64,000 bases of DNA from Actinomadura spongiicola (GCF_003432485.1 NZ_QVNQ01000006.1:434001-498000); one strand, 5' to 3'; counted from the stretch's first letter, positions 1-9,314 are shown. Notes: a model not told the origin generated them from the letters alone. Numbers and translations: made by a program.

Positions 1-135
1 GGCGGGCGCCTCGGCACCTATCAGTACCTTGACATGCACATGGCGATCGCCAGCGCGCTGGGCCTGGTCGAGAACCGGCTGCGGCCCCACTTCGAGAAGG
101 GCGAGCGGCTGATCAGCGGAGGAGTTGACCGATGA
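1..135 (+). CDS. glf: UDP-galactopyranose mutase, C-terminal end only
   Basis: Only the last 44 codons are present; the gene enters from the left edge. The tail reads GRLGTYQYLDMHMAIASAL, the conserved C-terminal segment of bacterial Glf. This FAD enzyme interconverts UDP-galactopyranose and UDP-galactofuranose in the cytoplasm. The stop overlaps the next start as ATGA, so it is translationally coupled to the galactofuranosyltransferase that would use its product. Confidence 0.9.
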   Translation, partial: GGRLGTYQYLDMHMAIASALGLVENRLRPHFEKGERLISGGVDR

Positions 136-2210
136 CGGAGCAGACCACGCGGCCGAAGCCTTCCACGAAGCCCGCGGCGGACGGGCACGCGACCGCCGAA
201 CGCGCCGCCGACTCCGCCGTCCCCGGTGCGGGGCTGCGCGTCCTGCACCGCGTCGTGATGCCCGGCGAACGCGACTTCGACGTGCTGAAGCTGTACGTGG
301 ACGGGAACGCGGTGTTCGGCCGCCGCACCGCCGACCTGGAGAGCGCGGCCGAGCGGGTCCTGGCGGAGCAGGACGGTGACGCCGGTGGTGCGGCGGCGTT
401 CCGGCCGTCGTCCCAGGACGACAGCGCCGAGATCATCGGCCGCCGCAGCATCGTCGTCCCGTCCGGCACGCGGGTGTCGTTCTGCAGCTACTTCAACGCC
501 TTCCCCGCCGGGTACTGGCGCCGCTGGAGCACGATCGAGAATGTCCGGTTGCGGGTCCGGGTCCGCGGCGAGGCGACGATCCTGATCTACCGCTCCACGG
601 GGAAGGGCCATCTGGAGCGGATCAAGTCGCTGCACATCGACTCCGAGTCCTCCGTCGAGGAGACCGTCGACCTTCCGCTCGCGCCGTTCATCGACGGCGG
701 CTGGTACTGGTTCGACATCATCGCCGACGGCCGTACCGCCGTCCTCGACGGCGCGGACTGGTGCGCGGTCACCGACCGTACCCGGCCGGGAACCGCCACG
801 ATCGGCATCACGACGTTCAACCGGCCGAAGTTCTGCGTCGAGCAGTTGACGGCCCTGGCCAAGGCGGGCGACGTCCTGGACGTCGTCGACGAGATCCTGG
901 TCGTCGACCAGGGCACCGACCGGATCGAGGACCATCCCGACTTCGCCGCCGCGGCGGAGGCGCTCGGGGACCGGCTCCGCGTCATCGACCAGGCCAACCT
1001 CGGCGGCTCCGGCGGCTTCGCCCGGGTCATGCACGAGACCGTCGAGTCGGGGCGCAGCGACTACGCGCTTCTCCTGGACGACGACGTCATCCTCGAACCC
1101 GAGGGCATCCTGCGTTCGACGACGTTCGCCGACCTGGCCCGTGCGCCGATGCTCGTCGGGGGCCACATGCTCGACCTCTACAACCGGTCGGTGCTGCACG
1201 TGTTCGGCGAGAGCATCGCCCGCTACCGGTGGTGGATGGTCCCGGCGGCGCACACCGAGATGTCGCACAACCTGGCCGACGCCCCGCTCCGCCACACGCC
1301 CTGGCTGCACCGGCGCGCGGACGTGGAGTACAACGCGTGGTGGATGTGCCTGATCCCGGTCGAGGTCATCCGCAAGGTCGGGCTCTCGCTGCCGTTCTTC
1401 ATCAAGTGGGACGACATCGAGTACGGGCTCCGCGCCAAGGCCGCCGGTTTCCCGACCGTGTCGTTGCCGGGCGCCGCGGTGTGGCATGTGCCGTGGCATT
1501 CCAAGGACGTCATGACCGACTGGCAGGCCTACTTCACCGAACGCAACCGGATCATCACCGCGTTGATGTACTCGCCGTACGACCGCGGCGGCAACATGCT
1601 CAAGGAGAGCCTGTTCATCACCATCAAACACGCTCTGGCCATGCAGTACTCCACGGCCGAGCTGATGCTGATGGCGATCGAGGACGCGCTGAAGGGCCCC
1701 GAGGACCTGCACCCGTCGATCGTCACGAAGATGGGGGAGCTGCGGGATCTCCGCGCCCGGTTCGTCGACGCCCGGGCCAAGTCGGACCTGGACGAGTTCC
1801 CCGAGGTCAAGCGCAGCAAGCCGCCGCGGAAGGGCCGTGACGTCGTCCCGCCGAAGAACCGGCGCGCCATGTTCCAGACGGCCCTGCTCGGCGCGGCCCG
1901 CCAGGTCAAGCCGGTCGGTCCGTTCCCGCGGACGCATCCGGAGGCGCTCGTCCCGCACGTCGACCAGACCTGGTGGTTGCTGACGAAGTTCAACAGCGCC
2001 CTCGTCTCGTCCGCGGACGGAACGAAGGTCTCCTGGTACCAGCGCGACCCGCAGCGGTTCTGGTCGCTGATCCGCCGGGCGACGGCGCTGCACGCCCGGC
2101 TCGGCAAGGACTGGGCGTCGCTGAGCGAGCGCTACCGGCAGGCGCTGCCGGTGCTCACCTCACCGGACGAGTGGCGCGAGACGTTCGAAACGGCGCGGCG
2201 GCACCGATGA
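132..2210 (+). CDS. glfT2: galactofuranosyltransferase GlfT2-like
   Basis: A 692-residue GT-A glycosyltransferase predicted to polymerise galactofuranose from UDP-Galf on the inner face of the membrane. Visible features are a beta-rich N-terminal domain (to about 200), a GT-A domain with the metal-binding DDD in LLLDDDVILEPEG (about 313-325), the conserved GGSGGFARV glycine loop just before it, KWDDIEYG (about 426) matching the catalytic WDD of GlfT2, and WHVPWHSKD (about 450). Mycobacterial GlfT2 is about 640 residues, so the length is slightly greater. The start overlaps the glf stop. Context (glf before, Wzm/Wzt after) supports polymer synthesis followed by export. Confidence 0.92.
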   Translation: MTEQTTRPKPSTKPAADGHATAERAADSAVPGAGLRVLHRVVMPGERDFDVLKLYVDGNAVFGRRTADLESAAERVLAEQDGDAGGAAAFRPSSQDDSAEIIGRRSIVVPSGTRVSFCSYFNAFPAGYWRRWSTIENVRLRVRVRGEATILIYRSTGKGHLERIKSLHIDSESSVEETVDLPLAPFIDGGWYWFDIIADGRTAVLDGADWCAVTDRTRPGTATIGITTFNRPKFCVEQLTALAKAGDVLDVVDEILVVDQGTDRIEDHPDFAAAAEALGDRLRVIDQANLGGSGGFARVMHETVESGRSDYALLLDDDVILEPEGILRSTTFADLARAPMLVGGHMLDLYNRSVLHVFGESIARYRWWMVPAAHTEMSHNLADAPLRHTPWLHRRADVEYNAWWMCLIPVEVIRKVGLSLPFFIKWDDIEYGLRAKAAGFPTVSLPGAAVWHVPWHSKDVMTDWQAYFTERNRIITALMYSPYDRGGNMLKESLFITIKHALAMQYSTAELMLMAIEDALKGPEDLHPSIVTKMGELRDLRARFVDARAKSDLDEFPEVKRSKPPRKGRDVVPPKNRRAMFQTALLGAARQVKPVGPFPRTHPEALVPHVDQTWWLLTKFNSALVSSADGTKVSWYQRDPQRFWSLIRRATALHARLGKDWASLSERYRQALPVLTSPDEWRETFETARRHR

Positions 2211-3085
2211 CCTCGGTCTCGGGGACGGCGGGCGCGCACGAACCGGAGCTCGCCGAGCCGGGACGCGGCGGGGGCCTCACCGAGGTCGTCCGCCGCCGCT
2301 ACCTGCTCAGGCTGATCGTGCGGCGGGAGCTGCGCGCCCGCTACCAGGGGTCGCTGCTCGGCCTCGGCTGGTCGTACGTGCGGCCCGCCGCGCACTTCGC
2401 GGTGTTCTTCTTCGTCGCCGGCGTGTTCCTCCGGATGAGCGAACAGATCGAACACTTTCCGATCTTCATGTTCTCCGCGCTGGTGCTGGTGTCGTTCTTC
2501 AACGAGACGCTGATCAACACGACGCACGCGGTGGTGGGCAACGCCCCGCTCGTCCGGAAGGTGTATCTGCCGCGCGAACTGTTCCCGGTGGCGTCGCTGC
2601 TCGTGTCGTGCGTCCACCTGGTGCCGGGCCTCGTGATCGTGATGGGCGTCGCGGTGGCCTGGGGGTGGACGCCGTCGGCCGCGGCGATCGGCTCGGCGCT
2701 GCTCGGGTTCGCGCTCGTCGCGACGCTCGGCATCGGTCTCGGGCTGATCTGCTCCGCGCTCCACGTCTTCTACCGGGACACCGCCAAGGCCGTCGACATC
2801 GTGACCCTGTTCGTCACCTGGTCGGTGCCGATGATCTACCCGTGGACGATGGTGCGGGACACCGCCCCCGGCTGGGCCCTGGACCTTTACCTGGCGAACC
2901 CGCTGACCCTGGGCGTCCTGCTGTTCGAGCGGGCCTTCTGGTGGCCGACGACCGACGGGACGCTCCCGTTCCCCGCGCACCTCACGAGGGACGCGTTCAT
3001 CGCGTTCGCGCTCGCGGTGCTGCTGCTCGGCGCGGGCCAGTTCGTCTTCTCCCGGTTGCAGCGCCGCTTCGCGGAGGAACTCTGA
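2207..3085 (+). CDS. wzm: ABC-2 type polysaccharide export permease (Wzm-like)
   Basis: A 292-residue integral membrane protein with about six hydrophobic segments from residue 60 onward. It resembles the permease of O-antigen, teichoic acid or galactan ABC exporters (YLLRLIVRRELRARYQGS amphipathic entry segment, then VFFFVAGVFLRMSEQIEHF). The chosen start is the ATG overlapping the glfT2 stop (ATGA); a longer reading frame exists upstream but would lie inside glfT2. Its own stop overlaps wzt by one base. It should export the lipid-linked galactofuran made by GlfT2, paralleling the mycobacterial Rv3781/Rv3783 pair. Confidence 0.88.
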   Translation: MTSVSGTAGAHEPELAEPGRGGGLTEVVRRRYLLRLIVRRELRARYQGSLLGLGWSYVRPAAHFAVFFFVAGVFLRMSEQIEHFPIFMFSALVLVSFFNETLINTTHAVVGNAPLVRKVYLPRELFPVASLLVSCVHLVPGLVIVMGVAVAWGWTPSAAAIGSALLGFALVATLGIGLGLICSALHVFYRDTAKAVDIVTLFVTWSVPMIYPWTMVRDTAPGWALDLYLANPLTLGVLLFERAFWWPTTDGTLPFPAHLTRDAFIAFALAVLLLGAGQFVFSRLQRRFAEEL

Positions 3086-3873
3086 TGGACGAGCCCCGGC
3101 GCGCGGTCGTCGTCGACGCGGTGACGAAACGGTTCACGCTACGGCACGCCCGCTCCATCAAGAACATGACGCTACGGACGCTGCACGGTAAAAGGCTCCG
3201 CGACCGCTTCACCGCGTTGGACGCGGTCTCCGTCACCATCGACGTCGGCGAGGCCGTCGCGCTGGTCGGGCTGAACGGCTCGGGCAAAAGCACCCTCCTG
3301 AAGATCATTTCCGGGGTGATGCCACCCGACGAGGGGTCGGTCCGGGTCCGCGGCCGGATCGCCGGGCTGATCGAGGTCGGCGCCGGTCTGCACCCCGACC
3401 TCACCGGACGCGAGAACGTGTTCCTGAACGGCGCCATCCTCGGTATGGACCGCGAGGAGACGCTCCGGAAGTTCGACTCGATCGTGGAGTTCGCCGACAT
3501 CGGACGGTTCCTGGACCAGCCCGTCCGGTTCTACTCCTCGGGCATGTTCATGCGGCTGGCCTTCTCCATCGCCGTGCACACCGACCCCGACGTCTTCCTC
3601 ATCGACGAGGTCCTGGCCGTCGGAGACCCGCTGTTCCGCCGCAAATGCATCGAACGTCTCCACGAATATCGCGACAGCGGCCGCACCATGGTGGTCGTCG
3701 CCCACGACGCCAACCTGCTGCGGCAGCTCTGCACACGCGGCGTCTTCCTTGAGGACGGCCGCGTGCGGTGGGACGGCGACATCGACACCGCCGCCGACAT
3801 GCTGCTCAAGAAACGGCAGGAACGCCGCCGCGCCGAGGCGAACCCGTCGGGGGCGGTCGAGGCGGGCCGATGA
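3085..3873 (+). CDS. wzt: ABC transporter ATP-binding protein (Wzt-like)
   Basis: A 262-residue ATPase partner of the upstream permease. Walker A is GLNGSGKS (62-69). The signature is the YSSGM variant found in Wzt/TagH-type exporters rather than LSGGQ. Walker B is VFLIDEVLAVGD and the switch histidine lies in VVVAHDA. No C-terminal carbohydrate-binding domain is present, so chain length is probably not sensed by this subunit, as in the mycobacterial galactan exporter. Start overlaps the permease stop by one base. Confidence 0.92.
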   Translation: MDEPRRAVVVDAVTKRFTLRHARSIKNMTLRTLHGKRLRDRFTALDAVSVTIDVGEAVALVGLNGSGKSTLLKIISGVMPPDEGSVRVRGRIAGLIEVGAGLHPDLTGRENVFLNGAILGMDREETLRKFDSIVEFADIGRFLDQPVRFYSSGMFMRLAFSIAVHTDPDVFLIDEVLAVGDPLFRRKCIERLHEYRDSGRTMVVVAHDANLLRQLCTRGVFLEDGRVRWDGDIDTAADMLLKKRQERRRAEANPSGAVEAGR

Positions 3874-4994
3874 CGCCGGTTCCGCCCACCGAGCGGCGGC
3901 TCCGGGAACTGGACATGCTCCGCTTCCTCGCCGCCCTGCTGGTGATGCTCCACCACTTCGTGCCCAGGCTCGGCGGATGGGGCGTGGAGAACCACCACTA
4001 CATGCCGGGCATCGCGCAGATCGCGCACTTCGGGACGCTCGGCGTCGACCTTTTCTTCCTGGTCAGCGGTTTCGTGATTCTGATGAGCGCGTGGGGACGC
4101 GGCGTCGGCGACTTCGCCGTCTCGCGGGTCGTGCGCATCTTCCCCGGCTACTGGTTCGGCGTCACGCTGGCCCTCGTCGGCTTTCTCGTGGTCGGCGCGG
4201 CACCGCTGAACTCACCCGACGCGATCCGGCCGTACCCGTCGAACCTGACGATGCTGCACCCGGGGCTGGGTGTGCCGCACATGGAGATCGTGTACTGGAC
4301 GCTGTGGCTCGAACTGCATTTCTACGTGCTGATCGCCTTCCTCGTCTGGCGCGGGATCACCTACGAGCGCTGTGTGGCGTTCATGGTCGGCTGGATCGTG
4401 CTGGGAGTGTTCGCCCAAGAAGCCGACTTCACACCGCTCACCATCGCGCTCATGCCGTCGTGGGCCCCGTACTTCGTGGCGGGCATGGCCTACTTCCTGA
4501 TCCACAGGTTCGGCTCGAACCTCCTCCTGTGGTTGATCGTGGCCGGATGTTGGGCACTCGCCGTCCCGTACCGGATCGCGTCCGTCACCAAGGAACTGGC
4601 CTGGCCGGGAGTGTGGGACGCCGTCGTCACCGGCGGTGTCACGTTCCTCTTCCTGATCATGGCCATGGTCGCCACCCACCAGTTCGACATGGTGAGCTGG
4701 CGAGGGTTCACCCTCCTGGGCGCTCTCACCTACCCGCTCTACCTGGTCCACGAGACCGTCGCGCGAACGCTGGCGCACTTCATCGGTTCCGCGCTCGGGC
4801 GGTGGGCGCTTCTCGGCGTGTTCTGCGCCGTCGCCCTCCCCACGGCGTACCTGGTGCACCGGTTCGTCGAGGAGCCGGCGCAGCGTCTGCTTCGTCCCCG
4901 GCTCAAGGCGGGGCTCGTCCGGTTGCGTCAGAGCCGCGTCCCGATTCCACGTAACCAGACCCCGGCACGCAAGACCGCGGAGGTCGCCAGATGA
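3870..4994 (+). CDS. acyltransferase 3 family membrane protein (first of a tandem pair)
   Basis: A 374-residue polytopic membrane acyltransferase of the OafA/Nod factor family, expected to O-acylate a sugar polymer or lipid. The N-terminus has the family motif with Arg and the essential His (RELDMLRFLAALLVMLHHF), followed by FFLVSGFVI and about ten hydrophobic helices. The start ATG overlaps the wzt stop (ATGA) and the stop overlaps the next gene, so all are one operon. It is about half identical by eye to its neighbour, indicating tandem duplication. The acyl donor and exact acceptor cannot be read from sequence; the galactofuran is the obvious candidate. Confidence 0.87.
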   Translation: MTPVPPTERRLRELDMLRFLAALLVMLHHFVPRLGGWGVENHHYMPGIAQIAHFGTLGVDLFFLVSGFVILMSAWGRGVGDFAVSRVVRIFPGYWFGVTLALVGFLVVGAAPLNSPDAIRPYPSNLTMLHPGLGVPHMEIVYWTLWLELHFYVLIAFLVWRGITYERCVAFMVGWIVLGVFAQEADFTPLTIALMPSWAPYFVAGMAYFLIHRFGSNLLLWLIVAGCWALAVPYRIASVTKELAWPGVWDAVVTGGVTFLFLIMAMVATHQFDMVSWRGFTLLGALTYPLYLVHETVARTLAHFIGSALGRWALLGVFCAVALPTAYLVHRFVEEPAQRLLRPRLKAGLVRLRQSRVPIPRNQTPARKTAEVAR

Positions 4995-6196
4995 CCCGTC
5001 CCGTCACCCATTCGATGCCCGCTTCCGCGCCCCCGCGCGTCGCGGCGCTCCCCCCGGGGCCGCCGCGGCTACGCGAGTTGGATCTGCTGCGCTTCGTCGC
5101 CGTGGTCGCGATCGTCCTGCACCATTTCGCCGGGGTGCGCAGCACGATCTGGCCCGGACGGGACGCCCAGAAGATCTATCCGGAGTTGGCGCCGGTCGCG
5201 CATTTCGGCTACCTCGGCATCGAGTTGGCGTTCCTGATCAGCGGCTTCGTCATCCTGATGGCCGTGTGGAACCGCGGCGTCGCCGACTTCGCCGTCGCCA
5301 GGGTCGTGCGGATCTATCCGGCGTACTGGTTCAGCGTCCTGCTGAGCCTGTCGCTCTTCCTCATCTGCGACTCGGCGGTGCCGTACGAGGAAGGCGACGA
5401 CCCCGTCGGACGATTCCTGCCGAACCTCACGATGCTCCAGGACGGGCTGCATGTCACGCCGCTGGAGGTCGTCTACCGGATGTTGTGGGTGGAACTGCAC
5501 TTCTACGTGCTCATCGCGCTTTTCGCCCGCGCCGGTATCACCTACGCGCGATGTGTCACCTTCATGGTCTCCTGGTTGCTCGTCGGCGCCTACGCGAACG
5601 AGACCGACAGCGAATTTCTGAACGCCATGTTCCTGCCGACGACGGCGCCGTACTTCATCGCCGGGATGGCGTTCTTCCTGATCCATCGTTTCGGGTCGAA
5701 CCTCGTGCTCTGGCTGATCATCGCGGCGTCCTGGGCGCTGTCGGTGCACTACCTGGTGAACGACATCAGCCCGCTGAACGAGTGGAAGGGCGTGCACGAG
5801 ATCGTGATTCCGATCGTCGTCACGCTCCTCTACGCGATCATGGCCCTCGTCGCGTCGCGGAAGCTGTCCTGGTTGAGCTGGCGCGGCTTCACCTTCCTCG
5901 GCGCGGTCGCCTACCCGCTGTACCTGGTGCACGAGATGGTGGCGCGGGCCATCGTGAAGGCGTTCTTCCCGCATCCGATCATCGATCGGCTGGTCGTCCT
6001 GCCGGTCATCACGGTGTCGTCCCTGGTGACGGCCGTCCTGGTGTACCGGTTGGTCGAGAGGCCGTTGCAGCGGCTGATGCGGCCACGGCTGATGGCCGCG
6101 GTCGCGCAGATCCGCCGGAACGGCGCGGGTCCGCCCGTCTCGGGTCCGCCGCCGCGCGATCCCGTTCCGGCGGCTCCGCCCGCCGGCGTGCCCTAA
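4991..6196 (+). CDS. acyltransferase 3 family membrane protein (second of a tandem pair)
   Basis: A 401-residue paralogue of the preceding gene with the same Arg/His motif (RELDLLRFVAVVAIVLHHF), FLISGFVIL and matching helices (for example WRGFTFLGAVAYPLYLVHE near the C-terminus). It has a longer Pro-rich cytoplasmic tail. ATGA overlap with the upstream gene shows coupling. Two paralogues may acylate different positions or use different acyl groups; this is inference from duplication. Confidence 0.87.
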   Translation: MTRPVTHSMPASAPPRVAALPPGPPRLRELDLLRFVAVVAIVLHHFAGVRSTIWPGRDAQKIYPELAPVAHFGYLGIELAFLISGFVILMAVWNRGVADFAVARVVRIYPAYWFSVLLSLSLFLICDSAVPYEEGDDPVGRFLPNLTMLQDGLHVTPLEVVYRMLWVELHFYVLIALFARAGITYARCVTFMVSWLLVGAYANETDSEFLNAMFLPTTAPYFIAGMAFFLIHRFGSNLVLWLIIAASWALSVHYLVNDISPLNEWKGVHEIVIPIVVTLLYAIMALVASRKLSWLSWRGFTFLGAVAYPLYLVHEMVARAIVKAFFPHPIIDRLVVLPVITVSSLVTAVLVYRLVERPLQRLMRPRLMAAVAQIRRNGAGPPVSGPPPRDPVPAAPPAGVP

Positions 6197-6263
6197 CCTG
6201 ATCATGATCGGCGGGCCCGCTGCCCGACGTACCACTCGCTCCACGTATCACCAAGGGGAATGG

Positions 6264-7775
6264 ATGCTGGTCGCCAGGCCGCGACGACGATGGCACGGGG
6301 TGCGGGCGGCGCTGCTGGCGGGCGCGCTGGTGCTGGCCGGATGCGCGAGCCCCGCGGACCCCGGCGAAGGAAAGGGCGGACGGGTGTCGGCCAGCCCCGC
6401 GAAGCCGAAGCGACCCAACATCGTGTACATCCTCACCGACGACCTGTCGTGGGACCTGGTCAAGTACATGCCGAACGTCCAGCGGTTGCAGAAGCGCGGC
6501 ATGACGTTCTCCAGCTACTTTGTCGCCGACACACTGTGCTGTCCGTCCCGCGCCACGATTCTGACCGGCAAGTACCCCCACAACACCGGCGTGCGCAGCA
6601 ACGACCCGCCGATGGGCGGGTTCTCGGTGTTCCGCGACCGCGGCAACGAGCAGAACACGTTCGCCGTGTCGCTCCAGAAGGCCGGGTATCGGACGGCGCT
6701 CATGGGCAAGTACCTGAACGGCTACGAGACCACGAAGAGACAAGGCTCCTCCCGCACGCACGTGCCGCCCGGCTGGACGGAATGGCAGGTGACGGGCCTC
6801 GGATACGCGAACTACAACTACTACCTGAACGGCAACGGCACCCTCACCTACCACGGACGGTCGCCGCGCGACTATCTCACCACGGTCCTCGGCGGCAAGG
6901 GCGTCGACTTCATCAACCGGTCCGCCGACGCCAAGCAGCCGTTCATGCTGCACATGTCGACGTTCACCCCCCACGCCCCGGCGACGCCCGCGCCGCAGGA
7001 CGCCGCCAAGTTCCGCAACCTCCGAGCGCCCCGCACCCCCGGCTTCAACGAGCCCGACATCTCCGACAAGCCCGCCTGGCTGCGCAAGTACCCGAGGATG
7101 AAGAGGCGCCAGCTCCTCACCATCGACAGGTCGTACCGCGAGCGGGTGCGGTCCGTCCAGTCGATCGACAGGTTGGTCGGCCAGTTGGAGGCCGCCGTCA
7201 ACGCCAAGGGCCGGGGCGCCGACACCTACTTCGTCTTCAACTCCGACAACGGCTACCACCTGGGCCAACACCGGCTCGTCGAGGGCAAGCTGACCGCCTA
7301 CGACACCGACATCCGCGTTCCCCTGATCGTCGCGGGCCCCGGCGTCCCGGCCGGGAAGACCGAGCGACGGTTCGCGCAGAACACCGACATCTGCCCGACG
7401 TTCGAGGAACTGGCGGGTCTCAAACCATCAGCCTCAGCGGACGGACGGTCACTGGTGCCGCTCCTGCACGGACGTCCCGTCCCCGACTGGCGGACGACCG
7501 CGTTCATCGAACACCTCGGCCCCAACTACCGCCACACCGACCCCGATCTGCCCCGAAAGTACGGCGGCAACCCGCCCACGTACTACGCGGTCCGCACGGC
7601 CAACGAACTCTACGTCGAATACGAGAACGGCGACCGCGAGTACTACGACCTGGCCCGGGACCCCTGGGAACTCGGAAACATGTGGACCCAGGCCCCCACC
7701 GCCCGAAAAGCGGAACTGAAGTCCCTGGTAGCCACCTACCGCACCTGCACCGGCCCCAACTGCCGCGACCTATGA
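6264..7775 (+). CDS. sulfatase family lipoprotein
   Basis: A 503-residue exported hydrolase. The start was chosen at the ATG with AAGGGG about 6 bases upstream; it opens a lipoprotein signal with lipobox LAGC (LVLAGC). The catalytic motif is CCPSR at 92-96, where Cys92 of the C-X-P-S-R box would be converted to formylglycine. Metal-binding aspartates are visible in YILTDDLSWD and FNSDNGYHLG. It would cleave sulfate (or a related ester) at the outer membrane face. It follows the galactan export and acylation genes, suggesting polymer or envelope remodelling, but the substrate is not determinable. Formylglycine-generating enzyme is not in the window. Confidence 0.88.
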   Translation: MLVARPRRRWHGVRAALLAGALVLAGCASPADPGEGKGGRVSASPAKPKRPNIVYILTDDLSWDLVKYMPNVQRLQKRGMTFSSYFVADTLCCPSRATILTGKYPHNTGVRSNDPPMGGFSVFRDRGNEQNTFAVSLQKAGYRTALMGKYLNGYETTKRQGSSRTHVPPGWTEWQVTGLGYANYNYYLNGNGTLTYHGRSPRDYLTTVLGGKGVDFINRSADAKQPFMLHMSTFTPHAPATPAPQDAAKFRNLRAPRTPGFNEPDISDKPAWLRKYPRMKRRQLLTIDRSYRERVRSVQSIDRLVGQLEAAVNAKGRGADTYFVFNSDNGYHLGQHRLVEGKLTAYDTDIRVPLIVAGPGVPAGKTERRFAQNTDICPTFEELAGLKPSASADGRSLVPLLHGRPVPDWRTTAFIEHLGPNYRHTDPDLPRKYGGNPPTYYAVRTANELYVEYENGDREYYDLARDPWELGNMWTQAPTARKAELKSLVATYRTCTGPNCRDL

Positions 7776-7901
7776 CCCCCGACCTCCCGTTAACCTCCGC
7801 GCCCATACTCCAACCCGCACCAACGCAGCCATTCCAAACCACGCTCGAACCCGACGACCCCGCCCCCAGCAAAGTCCTGTGGGTCAGACGTCAAGCGACC
7901 G

Positions 7902-8363
7902 GTGGTTCCTTTGCCTGAGTTCTGGAGTGTCATCGGGTCGAATTCGGTGCAAACCTCAGTGGACGTGCAAGCGGCTCTTGAGAGAGTATCCGCACGACTC
8001 AACGGGTTGCCCCCTGCCGAGCTGATCGACTTCGTCGAGCAGTTGCGCGCGGCGCTCTATGAGATCGACAGACGAGAACTAGCCGAGATCCCCGTGAAAT
8101 TCAAGGGCCTGACGCTCCCGCAAACAGGTGACCACTTCCTGTACGCGCGTTGTGCATGTGTCCTGGCGGGCAGAGAAGCATATCATGCCTGCCTCGAAAC
8201 AAGCTCGGAGTTTGCGCGTTTCGTCAGACCCTCCTCCCAGTCCGCCGAACTGCTTCTCTACATCGCCGAAGATGCCTATCGGAGAGAAACCGGCAAAGAA
8301 GTAAAAGCTTCCCAGGCCTTCTCGATTGAGTCCATGTCCAACCCGCGGGGTTGGACGGAATAG
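7902..8363 (+). CDS. DUF4240 domain protein
   Basis: A 153-residue soluble protein. The N-terminal LPEFWSVI and the PPAELIDFVEQLRAALYEID segment match the pattern of DUF4240 proteins, which in actinomycetes often sit among immunity-like genes. GTG start assumed; no strong ribosome site is seen. Codon use and GC are noticeably lower than in the sulfatase before it, and two further immunity-like genes follow, so this looks like an acquired island. Biochemical function is unknown. Confidence 0.7.
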   Translation: MVPLPEFWSVIGSNSVQTSVDVQAALERVSARLNGLPPAELIDFVEQLRAALYEIDRRELAEIPVKFKGLTLPQTGDHFLYARCACVLAGREAYHACLETSSEFARFVRPSSQSAELLLYIAEDAYRRETGKEVKASQAFSIESMSNPRGWTE

Positions 8364-8390
8364 CAATGCGCTGAGCGAGGAGTCCGGGTC

Positions 8391-8672
8391 GTGGAGCGTT
8401 ACCTGTATTTGCGGAAGATGATAACGGAGTTACTTGAAGAATCCCCGCTGACTAGAGGGGAGGTCATAGGGGACGTTCGCCACCTGATGAGAGTCGGCGA
8501 AGAGGAGTTGGCTTTCGACGCTATGTGCTCCTGGATCTACGAGGATTCTCACTCGATCACCTCGGCGTACTACGAGCGCCTTGTGGTGGCTGCTGAGGAA
8601 ATGGACACACCCGAGTCGGTACAGAAACTAGTGAACTCATCGAAGACCGATAACCCCGCTCCGGGCCGATGA
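8391..8672 (+). CDS. MafI-like immunity protein
   Basis: A 93-residue helical acidic protein. The segment GEEELAFDAMCSWIYED, preceded by a short helix and followed by ITSAYYERLVVAAEEM, resembles the MafI family of immunity proteins that neutralise Maf-type polymorphic toxins. GTG start with GAGGAG about 9 bases upstream. No cognate toxin lies next to it, so it is an orphan immunity gene. Family assignment is from pattern only. Confidence 0.6.
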   Translation: MERYLYLRKMITELLEESPLTRGEVIGDVRHLMRVGEEELAFDAMCSWIYEDSHSITSAYYERLVVAAEEMDTPESVQKLVNSSKTDNPAPGR

Positions 8673-8735
8673 CTCGCGGCCGGTGAAACCGGTCGAAAAG
8701 CTCGCGTGACTGGCTTAGTGGCCTTGGAGGTAGAG

Positions 8736-8994
8736 ATGGGAACCTGGGGATCAGGCCCGCTCGACAGCGACACGGCCGAGGACTACCTCGATGAGCTTGA
8801 AGACCAGTCTGCATCGCATCGGCTGTCCGTCGTCAAGCGAGGATGCTTCGCTGGCGGTGCAGGCGCTCGATTATATCGTCGCGCCGGAATCTGACGTCAG
8901 ACAACTATGGGCGCCGTCACCGAAGTACGAGGCTTGGGTAAGTGAGGTTAAGCGGATAAGAGCTGTCTTGTTGCGCGGTTCCGGAGCCCCTTGA
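8736..8994 (+). pseudogene. broken DUF4259 protein
   Basis: The ATG at 8736 has a good TGGAGG site and begins MGTWGSGPLDSDTAEDYLDE, the hallmark N-terminus of DUF4259. That frame loses similarity after about 25 codons and stops at 8894. Another frame continues with family-like sequence (ALDYIVAPESDVRQLW, then EAWVSEVKRIRAVL) to 8994. This indicates a frameshift plus internal deletion, because the intact family is roughly 130 residues. It is the third member of the orphan immunity-like island. Confidence 0.6.
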
Positions 8995-9314
8995 TCTGGC
9001 AAGGCCCTTGATGCACAGAGAGGACCGTGCCTTATTTGTGGTCGTCTCGGCCCTCGGGCGAGTCGCAGAGCCTCCGGTCGGCTCCTCAGCCCTGGGGGCT
9101 TGAGCGCTGCCGTGGAGGCTAGGGGTGGCCGGATGTGGTCAGGGTGGGTGGGGGTGGTTTGGGGAGTTGGGGGCGGGTTTTGGGGGTGTTCGGTTGAACG
9201 GGGGGCGGGGACGGGGCAAGCTCTTTACCCTGGGCTGTGTAGACCTAGGTAGAAATCGACCTGGCCACCCCGAGGCGTTCCCATCATTCCCGCGACTCTC
9301 AGGGGTCTCTCGAC
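8995..9314. other. 320-bp intergenic region with strongly G-skewed tract
   Basis: No gene is seen. From about 9114 to 9230 the + strand is a dense series of G runs of 3-6 bases separated by short T/A-containing loops, a pattern capable of G-quadruplex formation. A CTTTACC-like AT-containing stretch follows at about 9221-9230, then the ribosome site AGGGG for the next gene. The region probably carries the promoter of the HerA cassette. Confidence 0.5.

Noticed and set aside
21..2093. Long minus-strand open frame opposite glfT2
   Set aside because: It mirrors a conserved glycosyltransferase, has Arg/Asp/Gly-biased composition and no family features; high GC produces such shadow frames.
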